Shown here: piece by piece, positions 45,175 through 54,950 of the stretch
Layout: each line of letters begins with the position of its first letter
Position numbering within the stretch: the first letter of the stretch is position 1
Assembly (NCBI GenBank): GCA_943788235.1
Contig: CALSPM010000002.1
Location: 62,001 to 126,000, forward strand
DNA from: an uncultured Cyclobacteriaceae bacterium
GTDB lineage: Bacteria; Bacteroidota; Bacteroidia; Cytophagales; Cyclobacteriaceae
Reading direction: 5' to 3'
DNA length: 64,000 bases
Translations under genes and position numbers: made by a program
The notes under the pieces: model-generated
The model's input: only the letters and a program-made list of their open reading frames with translations
Database searches by the model: none
Told to the model about the DNA's origin: nothing

Positions 45175-46371
45175 TCAATTGCGTTTTTTTAATACAATTT
45201 GGGCAATTTGATCTCCAATGGCCAGTGATGCCGTTGCGGCTGGAGAGGGGGCATTGCCTACATTGATAAATTTTTCTCCTTCCATGATCAAAAAATCATC
45301 GATCAAACCGCCATCTTTGTCACATGCCTGTGCGCGCACCCCAGATCCCCCAACGATGAGATCATTTTCTTGAATTTCAGGTATGAGTTCTTGTAAGGCC
45401 TTGGTGAAAGCTTTTTTAGAAAAGGAGCGGTACATTTCACCTAATCCTGTTTTCCAATACTTTGCGGCAACTTTACGAAATCCTGGATAAGTCAAAAAAT
45501 CGACCAACTCACCTAAGTGAAGATCAGATTTTTTATAGCCTTCTCTTCGAAATGCCAAGACGGCATTAGGTCCTGCTTCTATGCCTCCTCGCGCCATTCT
45601 GGTAAAATGAACACCAAGAAAAGGGAATTCTGGATCGGGAACGGGATAGATAAGATGTTTAACAAGGAATTCTTTCTCTTCTTTGAGCTTGTAATATTCT
45701 CCCCTGAATGGGATGATTTTATAATTAATTTTAATGCCAGTAAGACGCGCCACAAGATCGGACTGTAAACCTGCGCAATTCACGATTTGTCGCGTGGACA
45801 GGTTTTGCTCGTTAGTAGTTATTTCTAGAGAATTGGAGGTTTCACCAATCTCTTCAACTTTGTTTTGAAGAAAAATATGCCCCCCCATATCTTGAAATTT
45901 TTCCGCATATTTTTCTGCAACAATACTGTAATCAACGATACCGGTTTGGGGCACAAAGATCCCTTTGATCCCTTTGACGTGAGGTTCAATTTCTTTTAAT
46001 TCAGTGGCATCTAACAAACGTAAATTTTTCAATCCATTTTGTTGTCCGCGCTCATGTAGTATTTTTAAGGCCGGTAATTGATTCTCACTAGTTGCCACAA
46101 CTACCTTGCCACAAAGATCAAAAGGAATTTCCTCTTCCTCACAAAACTTAACTAAGGCATGGTAGCCATCAAGACAGTTTTTAGCCTTGAAACTCCCGGG
46201 CTTATAATAAAGGCCCGAGTGAATCACACCTGAGTTATGACCTGTTTGGTGTGCGGCTAGTTTATTTTCTTTTTCTAAAACTGCTACCTTGAGCTTTGGA
46301 TTAGCACGCTTAAGATTGAGGGCAGTTGCTAGTCCCACAATACCCCCACCAATAATTACAACATCAAGCAT
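45175..46371 (-). CDS. lhgO: L-2-hydroxyglutarate oxidase
   Basis: 398 residues, FAD-dependent, of the DadA/LhgO group. The dinucleotide motif is VVIIGGGIVGLATALNLKRANP. The LhgO-specific segments are AHQTGHNSGVIHSGLYYKPGSFKAKNCLDG, VPQTGIVDYSIVAEKYA, NCAGLQSDLVARLTG, PFRGEYYKL and a C-terminal GGSGVRAQACDKDGGLIDDF. It oxidises L-2-hydroxyglutarate to 2-oxoglutarate and passes electrons to the quinone pool. It stands alone between the rhodanese and BNR-protein genes. Confidence 0.94.
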   Translation of the reverse strand: MLDVVIIGGGIVGLATALNLKRANPKLKVAVLEKENKLAAHQTGHNSGVIHSGLYYKPGSFKAKNCLDGYHALVKFCEEEEIPFDLCGKVVVATSENQLPALKILHERGQQNGLKNLRLLDATELKEIEPHVKGIKGIFVPQTGIVDYSIVAEKYAEKFQDMGGHIFLQNKVEEIGETSNSLEITTNEQNLSTRQIVNCAGLQSDLVARLTGIKINYKIIPFRGEYYKLKEEKEFLVKHLIYPVPDPEFPFLGVHFTRMARGGIEAGPNAVLAFRREGYKKSDLHLGELVDFLTYPGFRKVAAKYWKTGLGEMYRSFSKKAFTKALQELIPEIQENDLIVGGSGVRAQACDKDGGLIDDFLIMEGEKFINVGNAPSPAATASLAIGDQIAQIVLKKRN

Positions 46372-46415
46372 AAAATGAATTTTATCTGATTTGTAAAATT
46401 ACTGATCGTTTTTGA

Positions 46416-49400
46416 TTAATTAATTTTTATCGCCTTAATTTTTTGGTTGTTAATCATTTTATTGAGTAAGTCTAGGTCTTCTGTCTTGATTTTTTCAAGC
46501 TGTGCCAGCTCAGCATCTATTTCGGCACCAACTTCATCGTAAAATTTCAAGGCCTGATCTGTAGGTTTATTATCGCCTACTCCCATAATTGATCCTAGAT
46601 GTCCCACTTTATTGTTAAGTCTTATGGGGAAATTAAGGGGATCTTGACCACTTTCATTTTGAGTTTGATAAAGATTCTCTTCTATGCGTTTGAGATCAGT
46701 AGATATTTTTGAGATTAACTTTTCTATGTCCTCGTGTTGCGCTTCGAATTTATCTGAGAGTTCATTTATCTGAGGTTTTATTGCTCTGATGTCGATGACC
46801 CCTTGATTGGCCGCACTTAACTTATCTCTCACTTTTATTAGAAAATTAAATTGTGCCATTAAATCTGCCTTGCTCGCACTTTTTCGCGGATCGGCTGTAA
46901 TCTCAAATTCCCTTTGTATCACCTCATTATTTATTTTTAACTCAACCTGATATTTACCAGGAATTGCTTTTGGACCTGATGTGGTAGCAGACCACAGAAT
47001 CATACCGGTAAACGTTTTTGCACCCTGATATCTCATATCCCAACTGAATTGGTTTAAACCAGGCTTGACATTCAGCTTGGACTCATTCGCTTCTTTATCA
47101 TGGTGGGTACTATAGGTTTTGATTAAGTCGCCATTCATCTCTTTAAAGGAAATACGGATGGTATCTGATTGGGCCGTATCTTCAACAAAATAATGAATGA
47201 GCACTCCGCCAGGATGATTGGTTCCTGCAGTTTTAGAGGTTTGCCCATTACCACCCCCCATTCGATAGGCTTTCATAGGTTTGTAAAGGTGAAAGGCTCT
47301 TTGCTCGAGAGCTGGATTCAATTGATGTAATACGGTAAGGTCATCAATGATCCAAAAACTTCTTCCCTGAGTAGCGGCAATGAGGTTATTGTCTTTAATA
47401 GCGAGATCTGTAATCGGGACTATGGGTAAATTTTGTTGAAAAGGCTTCCAACTGCTACCGTTATCAAATGAAATGTACATACCCGTTTCTGTTCCGGCAT
47501 AGAGCAAGCCTTTTCTTTCCGGATCTGCCCTGACCACACGTGTAAAATGATTATTGGCGATACCTTTGGTGATTTCTTTCCATGTGACACCATAATCAGT
47601 GGTCATGTATAAATAAGGCTTAAAATCTCCTAATTTATATTTGGTACCTGCTACGTAGACACCTCCTTTTTCGAAGGGATTTATTTCAATACTGTTGATC
47701 ATCATCCATTCGGGCATATTGGGTGGTGTCACATTCTTCCAATTTTCACCAGCGTTTCGAGTGATGTGAATTAAACCATCATCACTGCCAGTCCAAATGA
47801 CGCCTTCCTCATGGTAGGATTCCGTTGCAGCGAAGATGGTACAATAGTATTCAACACTGGTATTGTCTTGGGTAATGGGTCCACCTGAAGATCCGAGTTT
47901 TGTTGGATCATTTCTGGTCAAATCAGGACTGATGATTTCCCATGACTGCCCTTCATTCATGGTCACATGCAGTACATTAGATGCAGCATACAATCTTTTT
48001 GTATTGTGGGGAGAGAAAAAGATGGGGAAATTCCATTGAAAACGGTACTTCATACCTTCTGCTCCGTGACCCATAGGGTTATCAGGCCAAACGTTAATTC
48101 CTCTTCTTTCAGAATTTTCGTGATTTACACGTGTCAAATAGCCCCCGTAACTTCCGCCGTATACAATGTTGTTGTTTTCTGGATCAATGGCGATATGGGC
48201 ACTTTCTCCACCAGCGGTGGATTCCCAATCACTTTCGCCTATGTACCTGCCGTCAGTTCTGTGATCAATTCTCACGGTAGAGTTGTCTTGCTGCGCCCCA
48301 TAAATCTTATAAGGAAAAGAATTATCAGTAGTCACTCGATAAAACTGTGCAGTAGGTTGATTTTGGTAAGTACTCCAGTTTTCACCCCCATCGTAAGAAA
48401 TTTGGGCACCTCCATCATCACCGATGATTAACCGTTGATTATCTTCAGGTGCGATCCAAAGGTCATGATGATCACCATGAGGCGCATTATAAGTTTCAAA
48501 GGTTTTCCCACCATCTTTTGACCTATGATAGCGGACATTCATGACATAGATACGATCTTCATCCTGGGTATCTGCAAATATTTTGGTATAGTACCATGCG
48601 CGTTGTCTTAATTTCCGTTCTGAGTTCGTTTTTATCCAGGTGAGACCGGCATCATCAGATCGGAATACACCACCTTCCTTACTTTCTATCAAGGCCCAAA
48701 GCCGATCAGAATTAATGGGTGATACGGTCACGCCAGAAATACCCCAAGTTCCTTTTGGTAATCCTTGATGATTTGAAATATTTGTCCAATGGTCACCCCC
48801 ATCCGTACTTTTCCAAAGTGCAGAACCGGTCCCACCACTTTCTAGACTGTAAGGTGTTCTTCTGATTCGCCAAGTTGAAGCATAGAGTATCCGAGGATTG
48901 TTGGGGTCCATGACCAATTCTACAGCTCCTGCATTTTCGCTGGCAAATAGAACTTTTTCCCAATGATCACCTCCATCCTTTGATCTGTAAATGCCTCGAG
49001 TGGTCGTTGGCTTATAAAGATTTCCCATCACTGCAGCGTATACAAGATCGGGGTTTTTGGGATGTATTTTGATTCTCACTACATGGTATGAATCCGGTAA
49101 ACCTTTATTTTCCCAGGTTTTACCTCCATCAACGGATTTCCATATACCATAACCCGAGGAAACATTACCACGTACGGTGACCTCACCACCACCTGCATAA
49201 ATCACATTAGGGTCCCAGTCGCTTACCGCGATAGCACCCACAGATCCTCCAAAATAACCATCACTTAGGTTTTCCCAACTGTTTCCGGCATCATTCGTTT
49301 TCCAAATGCCGCCTCCCGCTGATCCAAAATAGAACAAGTTAGGTTGGTCTGATACACCTGTAACAGCTGCAGATCTACCTCCTCTGAAAGGGCCGATGTT

Positions 49401-49547
49401 TCTCCACTCGAGGCCCGCATATAAGTTACTTGAAAAGCTGAGTGTAGGATCCCATTCATTCCTTTTTTTTCTTTTCTGAGCTAAAAGTTCTGTAAAAACA
49501 AGGATGAGGGTAAACGTATATAGCATCAGGGGTTTAAGTATTTTCAT
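46416..49547 (-). CDS. Secreted BNR-repeat beta-propeller protein (sortilin/VPS10-like)
   Basis: 1043 residues with a signal peptide (MKILKPLMLYTFTLILVFTELLAQ). About 700 residues consist of repeated Asp-box motifs of the type S-x-D-x-G-x-T-W (KSVDGGKTWEN, RSKDGGDHWEK, RSDDAGLTWIK, ITRNAGENWKN, STDGGDHWTN), forming two tandem propellers of the VPS10/sortilin type. A beta-sandwich region and a C-terminal helical coiled region (about 900-1043) follow. Such proteins are common in Bacteroidota genomes and often have no known substrate. No T9SS tail is present. Confidence 0.85.
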   Translation of the reverse strand: MKILKPLMLYTFTLILVFTELLAQKRKKRNEWDPTLSFSSNLYAGLEWRNIGPFRGGRSAAVTGVSDQPNLFYFGSAGGGIWKTNDAGNSWENLSDGYFGGSVGAIAVSDWDPNVIYAGGGEVTVRGNVSSGYGIWKSVDGGKTWENKGLPDSYHVVRIKIHPKNPDLVYAAVMGNLYKPTTTRGIYRSKDGGDHWEKVLFASENAGAVELVMDPNNPRILYASTWRIRRTPYSLESGGTGSALWKSTDGGDHWTNISNHQGLPKGTWGISGVTVSPINSDRLWALIESKEGGVFRSDDAGLTWIKTNSERKLRQRAWYYTKIFADTQDEDRIYVMNVRYHRSKDGGKTFETYNAPHGDHHDLWIAPEDNQRLIIGDDGGAQISYDGGENWSTYQNQPTAQFYRVTTDNSFPYKIYGAQQDNSTVRIDHRTDGRYIGESDWESTAGGESAHIAIDPENNNIVYGGSYGGYLTRVNHENSERRGINVWPDNPMGHGAEGMKYRFQWNFPIFFSPHNTKRLYAASNVLHVTMNEGQSWEIISPDLTRNDPTKLGSSGGPITQDNTSVEYYCTIFAATESYHEEGVIWTGSDDGLIHITRNAGENWKNVTPPNMPEWMMINSIEINPFEKGGVYVAGTKYKLGDFKPYLYMTTDYGVTWKEITKGIANNHFTRVVRADPERKGLLYAGTETGMYISFDNGSSWKPFQQNLPIVPITDLAIKDNNLIAATQGRSFWIIDDLTVLHQLNPALEQRAFHLYKPMKAYRMGGGNGQTSKTAGTNHPGGVLIHYFVEDTAQSDTIRISFKEMNGDLIKTYSTHHDKEANESKLNVKPGLNQFSWDMRYQGAKTFTGMILWSATTSGPKAIPGKYQVELKINNEVIQREFEITADPRKSASKADLMAQFNFLIKVRDKLSAANQGVIDIRAIKPQINELSDKFEAQHEDIEKLISKISTDLKRIEENLYQTQNESGQDPLNFPIRLNNKVGHLGSIMGVGDNKPTDQALKFYDEVGAEIDAELAQLEKIKTEDLDLLNKMINNQKIKAIKIN

Positions 49548-49681
49548 AATTTATATTTTAATGAATGGTGCAGGCAGAATGCTCTGTCTAAGTTTAATTA
49601 AATTAAAACTAAATGAGAAGTTATAAATGGGTAAGGGTTGAGAGAGGTTATCAAAGGTCAATATTTCGTTTGATGAATCGA

Positions 49682-50995
49682 TTAATAAGTATCTCTGATA
49701 TGGAGTAATATTTTTTTTGTTTGAGCTCTTATTTGCGTTGGGGGTACTGTATAGTGATTGCTCATAAAGCTGAAAGCCAATTTTCGACCTGATTGAGTGA
49801 TCAAATAACCACTGAGCGCTTGATTGTGTCTTAACGTACCTGTTTTGGCATAAACAAAAGAATTATCGTTATTTTCATCAGCGAATTTATTTGGAAATAG
49901 TTCAATGACTTCATCCCAAGTAATCATATGAAAGATTATTTCAAGTGCTTTGACTAAATTCTGAGGTGTGTTCATATTGTATACAGACAGTCCCGATCCA
50001 TCTACCCATATTAGGGGATCTGGTAATGAGGCAAATAGCGATGATTTTAAATAGTTCAGGTACGCCTTTTGTGTTTCATATCCTTGTACTCTTTGTGCAT
50101 TAATTAATAGTTGTTCTGCTAAAAAGTTATCACTTTTAAACATCATTTTTTTAAGAATGGGAGTTACCAAAGGGCCTTGAATAAGGGTGCCTTTACCCAA
50201 TTCTTCAGGAAGACCTAAAATCACATTTGTTGGAAGTGTATCTATGAGCAACTTTTTTATTAATTCATTATTAATCTTGAATGGCACGTAATTATTTTTA
50301 TGTTCAGAAAGGGATTGGATGGGATAATTAAAAATATTATAATCAGGATCGCGATGTTTTTTATCAGCGTCAATATTTACGAAAGGGGCAAAAAAGCTGG
50401 GTGAAATAGTAATTTCATCAAGGCTAGATTGGATATTGACCCTATTTCCAAAAATGGGCATCCAAGATCTTTCTAATTGAAAATAATAATTATAATCATC
50501 CCACGACCAGCCGGGTCCGTAATGTGAAATTGGATGGAGAGGAGGATGTAATATTAAGGAGTCAGAGAGTAGTGAAGTTAAGTAAGTATATCCAGGCTGT
50601 TCCTCAAATTCTGGATGAAGGAAGGTAGGATCTCCCAAAGGGATTAAATGAAGTTGGTTTTCTATCTTTTGGTAATAAAAGGAAGGAATATTAGTTAGAT
50701 GAAGGTTTAAATAGGCAGCGAGTGTAAGGATTTTAGTATTCGAGGCGGGCGTGAAGTAGTGATCATCTTTGATTTTGATTAAATATTTATTTTGATCAAG
50801 GTCATATACTGATAAACCGGTAAAAGATTTGGGTAGGTTTGCAACTTCGTTTGATATACTTTTCACATGGGTTTTCCAGTTGCTTTTGTTAATCAATTGG
50901 CAGGATGAAAAAAAGAGGGGCAGCAGCATGATTTTTACAAAAAATAGTTTTATTCTCTTATTTACTTGCTTGGTACTCTTGAGCTTTTTTAACAT
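49682..50995 (-). CDS. dacB: D-alanyl-D-alanine carboxypeptidase/endopeptidase (PBP4 family)
   Basis: 437 residues, class C penicillin-binding protein that trims or opens peptidoglycan cross-links in the periplasm. The three active-site motifs are SNTK (near residue 88, in TPASNTKIL), SDN (in KSDNFLAEQLL) and KTG (in YAKTGTLRHN). The N-terminus has a basic stretch, then a hydrophobic segment with a lipobox-like SSC near residue 32, so it may be lipid-anchored. A later Met (residue 23) could be the true start. It diverges from the Na+/H+ antiporter gene. Confidence 0.9.
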   Translation of the reverse strand: MLKKLKSTKQVNKRIKLFFVKIMLLPLFFSSCQLINKSNWKTHVKSISNEVANLPKSFTGLSVYDLDQNKYLIKIKDDHYFTPASNTKILTLAAYLNLHLTNIPSFYYQKIENQLHLIPLGDPTFLHPEFEEQPGYTYLTSLLSDSLILHPPLHPISHYGPGWSWDDYNYYFQLERSWMPIFGNRVNIQSSLDEITISPSFFAPFVNIDADKKHRDPDYNIFNYPIQSLSEHKNNYVPFKINNELIKKLLIDTLPTNVILGLPEELGKGTLIQGPLVTPILKKMMFKSDNFLAEQLLINAQRVQGYETQKAYLNYLKSSLFASLPDPLIWVDGSGLSVYNMNTPQNLVKALEIIFHMITWDEVIELFPNKFADENNDNSFVYAKTGTLRHNQALSGYLITQSGRKLAFSFMSNHYTVPPTQIRAQTKKILLHIRDTY

Positions 50996-51115
50996 ATGAA
51001 TACGAATTAACGAATATTTTAGACTTAATTAAACGGGTAGACAGTTTTTTTTGTAATTTTTTGTAGTTACTTTTCGTCTTTTTAAAACCCAAACTTATTT
51101 CTTGATGAACATACT

Positions 51116-52375
51116 ATGAGTATTATCGATTTAATCACATTATTACTAGTCCTCTCAGCTGCTTTCACTCTTATCAACATAGCATATTTAAAATTACCGT
51201 CTACCATCGGACTTATGCTGATTGCTTTGATCAGTTCCGCTTTGGTTCTTCTGGTGGGTATTTTATTTCCGGGCATAGCTCAAGGGGCAGAGCATATCAT
51301 TGAGGAATTTGAATTTAAAGAAGTCCTTCTGGACATCATGTTGAATTTTTTACTTTTTGCAGGAGCGTTGTCAATGGATTTAAATACCATGATAGAAGAA
51401 AAAGTACCTATTATTATCTTAGCAGTTTTTGGTACTCTCATTTCCACATTTGTAGTTGGCGCCTTAGTGTTTTACATATTCCCATTATTGGGGATTGAAA
51501 TGGATTTTATCTATTGTTTACTTTTTGGGGCCCTTATTTCACCTACGGATCCAATCGCTGTTTTAGCACTACTCAAGAAATTTAACTTATCTAAAAACTT
51601 AGAAATTAAAGTTGCGGGCGAATCCCTTTTCAATGATGGGGTAGGTGTGGTTGTCTTTTTAACTATTTTAGGCGTTGCCGAGAGGGGAATGGATACTTTC
51701 AATATAGGAGAAGTCGGTATTTTATTCGGTCAAGAAGTTTTTGGAGGTTTATTGCTCGGAGCTATATTGGGTTATCTTGGATTTAAGATTTTACTTTTTA
51801 TTGATAACGATTACGTGGAGCTAGAAGTTTTGGTTACACTCAGTCTGGTAATGATCGGTGGTCGATTTGCTGAATCGATTCATGTTTCCGCTCCTTTGGC
51901 TATGGTTATTTTAGGCCTATTTATTGGTAATAAAGGAAGGGATGAGAAATTGGCGAATGCCACGGGCAAATATGTTTTTAAATTTTGGCATTTGTTAGAT
52001 GAGACTTTAAACGCCATGTTATTTATCTTGATTGGTTTAGAAATGCTCGTGATCGCCAAGGATGTCACCAGTGATATGTTCTTACTAGGAGCAGTGGGTA
52101 TTTTAATTGTTCTTACGGGACGATCCATAGGTGTTTCCTTACCTGTAAGTTTGATGTCTCTAAAAATTAAGTTTGAGAAAGGGGCGACTCCCTTACTTAT
52201 ATGGGGAGGATTAAGAGGTGGGATTTCCGTTGCTTTGGCATTATCCTTATCTGATTTTGAATGGATTCCCAGTGATTTTAAAATCATTATTTTGTTCGCA
52301 ACTTATTGTGTAGTTGTTTTCTCTATTTTGGTCCAAGGCTTGACCATTCCGGCACTACTTAGAAGAATCCAATAA
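51116..52375 (+). CDS. CPA1-type Na+/H+ antiporter (NhaP-like)
   Basis: 419 residues with about 12 TM helices. Typical stretches are FLLFAGALSMDLNTM, GALISPTDPIAVLALLKKFNL and AGESLFNDGVGVVVFL (the ND pair of the ion site), and near the end LLIWGGLRGGISVALALSL. It exports Na+ in exchange for protons. The last codon is followed with no gap by the GPP34-like gene, so both are made from one message. Confidence 0.93.
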   Translation: MSIIDLITLLLVLSAAFTLINIAYLKLPSTIGLMLIALISSALVLLVGILFPGIAQGAEHIIEEFEFKEVLLDIMLNFLLFAGALSMDLNTMIEEKVPIIILAVFGTLISTFVVGALVFYIFPLLGIEMDFIYCLLFGALISPTDPIAVLALLKKFNLSKNLEIKVAGESLFNDGVGVVVFLTILGVAERGMDTFNIGEVGILFGQEVFGGLLLGAILGYLGFKILLFIDNDYVELEVLVTLSLVMIGGRFAESIHVSAPLAMVILGLFIGNKGRDEKLANATGKYVFKFWHLLDETLNAMLFILIGLEMLVIAKDVTSDMFLLGAVGILIVLTGRSIGVSLPVSLMSLKIKFEKGATPLLIWGGLRGGISVALALSLSDFEWIPSDFKIIILFATYCVVVFSILVQGLTIPALLRRIQ

Positions 52376-53119
52376 ATGTCATCAAAAAAAGCAGACTCGA
52401 CACCAGAGCCCTTTGATATTGATCAACTTAAAGCAAGTGTAAGAAAATCTGTCGAATTGGAAGAACCGATTCACGAATTACGCCTAAGTATCTCGGAAGG
52501 ATTGTATCTGCTTGCTTTAGGTGATGCAGAGGGTCAATTGCTTAAAAAATCAGAAAAAGTGATCGATTATGGGTTAATATCAGGGGGGATTTTGCAGCTT
52601 TCTTTGATGGGTAGTATCAGTCTCGAAAAAGGGTTCATTAAAATAATTTCTACTGAGCAGACGGGCCATATTTTTTTAGATAAGGTATTAAAAAATCTCA
52701 CGGAGGGGGGTGGACTTATTGAGGAGATCCTAAGATTGAAAAATAAAATTAAAAAGCTCCACGAGGATTTAGAGGATTTGTTGATTGGCAGAGGCATTCT
52801 CAAAAGAGAAGAGAATACTTTATTTTGGATTCCTTTGAGTGAGCGAATAGAAAATGTGAACTATGCCTATGAAAAAGAAATAAGAAATACCTTAAGGGCA
52901 TTGGTGTTAAGAGGGTTTAAGAATGATGTGTCATTTTCAATTCTTTTTTCTCTGACTCATGATTGTCATTTATTGTCAGAAGTATTTGGATCTACCAGTG
53001 AGATTGCTGATGCGAAAAATTGGGTGAAAAACCCAAAAAAACTTGCGGGTGTAGATGAGGACTTAGCAAAGATATTAGCTCTTATAAGTCAGTTTTTTAT
53101 TGAGAAACTTCCCAAGTAA
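52376..53119 (+). CDS. GPP34/GOLPH3-family protein
   Basis: 247 residues. Residues about 40-120 carry the GPP34 signature: LSISEGLYLLALGDAEGQLL, VIDYGLISGGILQLSLMGSISLEKG and TGHIFLDKVLKNL. Helical segments follow (LIGRGILKREENTLFWIP, the usual later part of the fold). The eukaryotic relatives GOLPH3/Vps74 bind phosphoinositides on Golgi membranes; the bacterial members have no settled role. The unusual point is its direct, zero-gap fusion to the antiporter message, which suggests a membrane-associated partner role. Confidence 0.8.
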   Translation: MSSKKADSTPEPFDIDQLKASVRKSVELEEPIHELRLSISEGLYLLALGDAEGQLLKKSEKVIDYGLISGGILQLSLMGSISLEKGFIKIISTEQTGHIFLDKVLKNLTEGGGLIEEILRLKNKIKKLHEDLEDLLIGRGILKREENTLFWIPLSERIENVNYAYEKEIRNTLRALVLRGFKNDVSFSILFSLTHDCHLLSEVFGSTSEIADAKNWVKNPKKLAGVDEDLAKILALISQFFIEKLPK

Positions 53120-53166
53120 GTGCTACGATTATCTGCGTCTCATTTATGATGAAGGCGCGTATGTTG

Positions 53167-53592
53167 CTATCGTAATTTGCTAGCATGATTTTGTTCAGAT
53201 AAATCCTGAAGTTTTTGACTTTGTCTCATTAATGACTGATTATACAACCTATTATTGATTACTAAGGCATCCTCCTCGCTAATGTCGTTTAGTGCGGCAT
53301 ATATCTTGGCTTGCATTTGTTGATTGGCTTTTAAATAGGCCAGAATTGAATCTTGCTTTTGTAGCAAGGTGTTTGCTCTAATGGACATGAAGCCAAAGCC
53401 TTCGTGAGGATTGTTGTTGTCTTTCTCAAGAATTAAATATTCAGCCCCATCGACCTCTATTTTATCAAAATGCCATTGTACGTTTTCATGAATTTCTCGA
53501 GTAGCGAATTTTTCATCTTCTGACAAGGATTGATTTTCGCAGCCAATGGATATAATGAGCACCAAAAGAATGACAGATAAAATAGTTTTCAT
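53167..53592 (-). CDS. Small predicted lipoprotein, unknown
   Basis: 141 residues from ATG 53592 (MKTILSVILLVLIISIGC), a signal peptide with a lipobox-like SIGC at residue 18. The mature part is mostly helical and Gln/Asn-rich near the end (YLKANQQMQAKIYAALND, NQSLMRQSQKLQDLSEQNH), with no domain that I recognise. A longer reading from 53634 would overlap the potassium channel gene, and the lipoprotein start at 53592 avoids this. It follows the channel gene by 16 bp on the same strand. Confidence 0.7.
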   Translation of the reverse strand: MKTILSVILLVLIISIGCENQSLSEDEKFATREIHENVQWHFDKIEVDGAEYLILEKDNNNPHEGFGFMSIRANTLLQKQDSILAYLKANQQMQAKIYAALNDISEEDALVINNRLYNQSLMRQSQKLQDLSEQNHASKLR

Positions 53593-53608
53593 GGGAGTTG
53601 AAATTAGT

Positions 53609-54688
53609 TTATTGTATGAGTCCTTCTTCAACATTAAAAATTTTAATTAAAAATTGATGAGCCCTACCATTGAGGATTACAATCAAATAATCACCCAATT
53701 CTATTTTTAAATCAAAGGCGGGATTCTTGATCAGTTCTCGACTCCCCGACTCTTTATTTTTTGAAATCCCAATTAAAACTCCATTATACTTCATTTTCAA
53801 ATTAAAAAAGGCCTCTTCATAGGTTTTATCGAGGTAAGGATTTTTGGCGACTACTTTAAATTGTTTTATGTCAAAGTCATCATCTGATTTAGCAAAAGAC
53901 ATGATAGATTCTGCGTAATCAGCGACATCCGGTTCAAAAATATAGCTAGCTAAGAGTTTCGATGAGATTTCGTGTTGCAATATAATTTGCTCTACGCCCG
54001 CTGCGATAAAGGTTTCCTTTAATTCAGAATTGTCAAGGACAACCGATAATCTCAGATTTGGATAATGTTTTTTGAGGTTCAGCGCCGTGACAAGCTTGTC
54101 TGTGTCACTGTTTTGGTTTATAAAAACCATACTTGAAAGCTCAATATTAATTTTTTTGTAGAGCTCAATATTTTTATAATCATTAAATAATATAAAGAGG
54201 TCTTTGGTTTGGTATTTGTCTTTTATGAAGTCAACCGTAGTTTTGTTGTCGGTTATAATACCCATTTTTTTACCTACACCGAAAAGTTGATCGGCTACTA
54301 AACTTCCAAAATCATCCCATCCAATCATCACTATATGATTGGAGAAATTTGTTCCTTCATATCCCAATTTCTTATTCTCTTTAATGTTTACAATAATATT
54401 TGAAACTCCACCGATGACGGTAGCATAAAAAACCATACTCAATAACACAAAAATGCCACCAATAATTCTACCATGAGTAGTTAAGGGGAATAAATCTCCG
54501 TAGCCCACTGTAGTTAAAGTCACAATAGAGTACCAGTAAGCATTTTTATAATCGCTTAAAGTAGATTGTGGGCTGATTTTCTCTACTTCTACAAGTGCGG
54601 TGATAAGTATTTGGTAAATGATCACTACCCATAGGATCCATAGTCCTAGTTTGACTTTTTTATTAACAAATAGATTATCCAGCACCAA
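53609..54688 (-). CDS. Two-TM potassium channel with RCK domain
   Basis: 359 residues. A first TM helix (GLWILWVVIIYQILITALV), a pore helix with the selectivity filter YSIVTLTTVGYGDLFP (near residue 61), and a second TM helix (IIGGIFVLLSMVFYATVIGGV) are followed by an RCK/TrkA-N nucleotide-binding domain (IVMIGWDDFGSLVADQL) and a TrkA-C domain. This is the MthK/Kch-like ligand-gated K+ channel type. There is no ATG near the 5' end: translation must begin at TTG 54688 or GTG 54685, just after a good -7 element. Confidence 0.9.
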   Translation of the reverse strand: MVLDNLFVNKKVKLGLWILWVVIIYQILITALVEVEKISPQSTLSDYKNAYWYSIVTLTTVGYGDLFPLTTHGRIIGGIFVLLSMVFYATVIGGVSNIIVNIKENKKLGYEGTNFSNHIVMIGWDDFGSLVADQLFGVGKKMGIITDNKTTVDFIKDKYQTKDLFILFNDYKNIELYKKINIELSSMVFINQNSDTDKLVTALNLKKHYPNLRLSVVLDNSELKETFIAAGVEQIILQHEISSKLLASYIFEPDVADYAESIMSFAKSDDDFDIKQFKVVAKNPYLDKTYEEAFFNLKMKYNGVLIGISKNKESGSRELIKNPAFDLKIELGDYLIVILNGRAHQFLIKIFNVEEGLIQ

Positions 54689-54700
54689 CTTCTTTTATTT

Positions 54701-54708
54701 CAAAGTTA
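54701..54708 (-). promoter_or_regulatory. Putative -7 element of the K+ channel gene (TAACTTTG)
   Basis: Exact TAnnTTTG match on the minus strand, 12 bp before the TTG start at 54688. It implies a very short leader and supports starting at the TTG or GTG just inside. Confidence 0.45.
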
Positions 54709-54950
54709 GTGATTTGAGGCCAAATAGTAAATGCTTTAGGGAGATATTCTAATTGTAATTTACCTCCCGTTTTCAAGGGAATGATTGAAAATTATTTTTT
54801 AAAATATGATCATATATTTAATCAAACGATAATTTTAATTCATAATAATAATAAAATCAATAATATATTATAATTTTAATTAAATTACGACCGAGATATT
54901 AGGAATATTACAAATGATTACGATTATTATCGGTGAACAGAAATAGTATT

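Noticed and set aside
47967-48431. 154-codon plus-strand open frame inside the BNR protein gene
   Set aside because: It is antisense to a strongly supported gene, has no recognisable domain, and its residue pattern mirrors the repeat structure of the opposite strand.
51880-52287. 135-codon minus-strand open frame inside the Na+/H+ antiporter gene
   Set aside because: Antisense shadow of TM-coding sequence; composition is Lys/Ser/Pro-rich without domain or context.
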